The translations under genes and the position numbers were made by a program. The notes beneath the pieces were generated by a model that was not told the DNA's origin, did not search any database, and saw nothing but the letters and a program-made list of their open reading frames with translations. Below are positions 32,104 to 32,152 of a DNA stretch of 32,152 nt, piece by piece (position 1 is the first letter of the stretch; each line of letters begins with the position of its first letter). The stretch is from Clostridia bacterium (GTDB taxonomy: Bacteria > Bacillota > Clostridia > Christensenellales > UBA1242). The stretch lies in the NCBI GenBank assembly GCA_017625505.1, contig JAGAKV010000009.1, positions 1-32,152 on the forward strand, given 5' to 3'.

Positions 32104-32152
32104 CGGGGTGTGGCTCAGTTGGTAGAGCGCGTGGTTTGGGACCATGAGGTCG
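32104..32152 (+). tRNA. tRNA-Pro (UGG), 3' end outside window
   Basis: CGGGGTG acceptor strand, D arm GCTC/GAGC and anticodon stem CGTGG/CCATG with loop TTTGGGA (anticodon TGG). The sequence is cut at the variable region by the window edge. Confidence 0.93.

Overview
The window is AT-rich with strong AGGAGG-type ribosome binding sites, TTGACA/TATAAT promoters that nearly all have a 17-base spacer, CCA-encoded tRNAs and many intrinsic terminators. Pyruvate:ferredoxin oxidoreductase, a MarR-controlled heterodimeric ABC exporter, DivIVA, a YhaO/YhaN-like pair and an Lgt of the Firmicutes type point to an anaerobic low-GC Bacillota (Clostridia-like), probably an uncultured gut lineage. No species can be named from the sequence alone.

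Layout. 1-2400: 3' part of a transketolase, an unknown 309-aa protein and an overlapping 42-aa membrane peptide, facing nifJ (PFOR, minus, 2413-5631) across a shared bidirectional terminator. 5700-8340: truA and a short alanyl-tRNA synthetase. 8390-12690: a membrane-anchored DUF4097-like protein and an SbcCD/YhaON-like pair. 12690-13775: tRNA-Gly, tRNA-Cys and tRNA-Leu with a duplicated tRNA-Gly 3' end and a nested inverted repeat. 13776-16247: a TIM-barrel sugar isomerase-like protein and an NfeD-slipin pair. 16423-18849: an archaeal/rickettsial-type valyl-tRNA synthetase. 18965-25017 (minus): an operon in the order marR, ABC exporter subunit with a degenerate site, ABC exporter subunit with a canonical site, and a MacB-like fused ATPase-permease broken by one in-frame UGA. 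25187-27108: a 12-turn beta-solenoid protein translationally coupled to a His-rich heavy-metal exporter. 27200-28324: a Rho-like protein with no Walker A motif. 28413-30516: lgt, a small membrane protein and a DivIVA-like protein. 30610-31783 (minus): a metallophosphoesterase coupled to a GNAT acetyltransferase that is out of frame at a G10/(AG)n tract. The window ends inside tRNA-Pro.

The strongest leads are: (1) the Rho paralogue that keeps the RNA-binding front end but has lost the ATP-binding loop; (2) the GNAT gene whose reading frame depends on adjacent mono- and dinucleotide repeats, a candidate phase-variable switch that is OFF in this copy; (3) the exact 17-residue-period solenoid co-translated with a metal exporter; (4) two unusual aminoacyl-tRNA synthetases in one neighbourhood; (5) a 32-bp tRNA-Gly 3'-end duplication exactly 180 bp downstream; and (6) very short or absent 5' leaders, with truA and lgt predicted to be leaderless. 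Convergent gene pairs consistently share one bidirectional terminator, and several stop codons lie inside the terminator hairpin.
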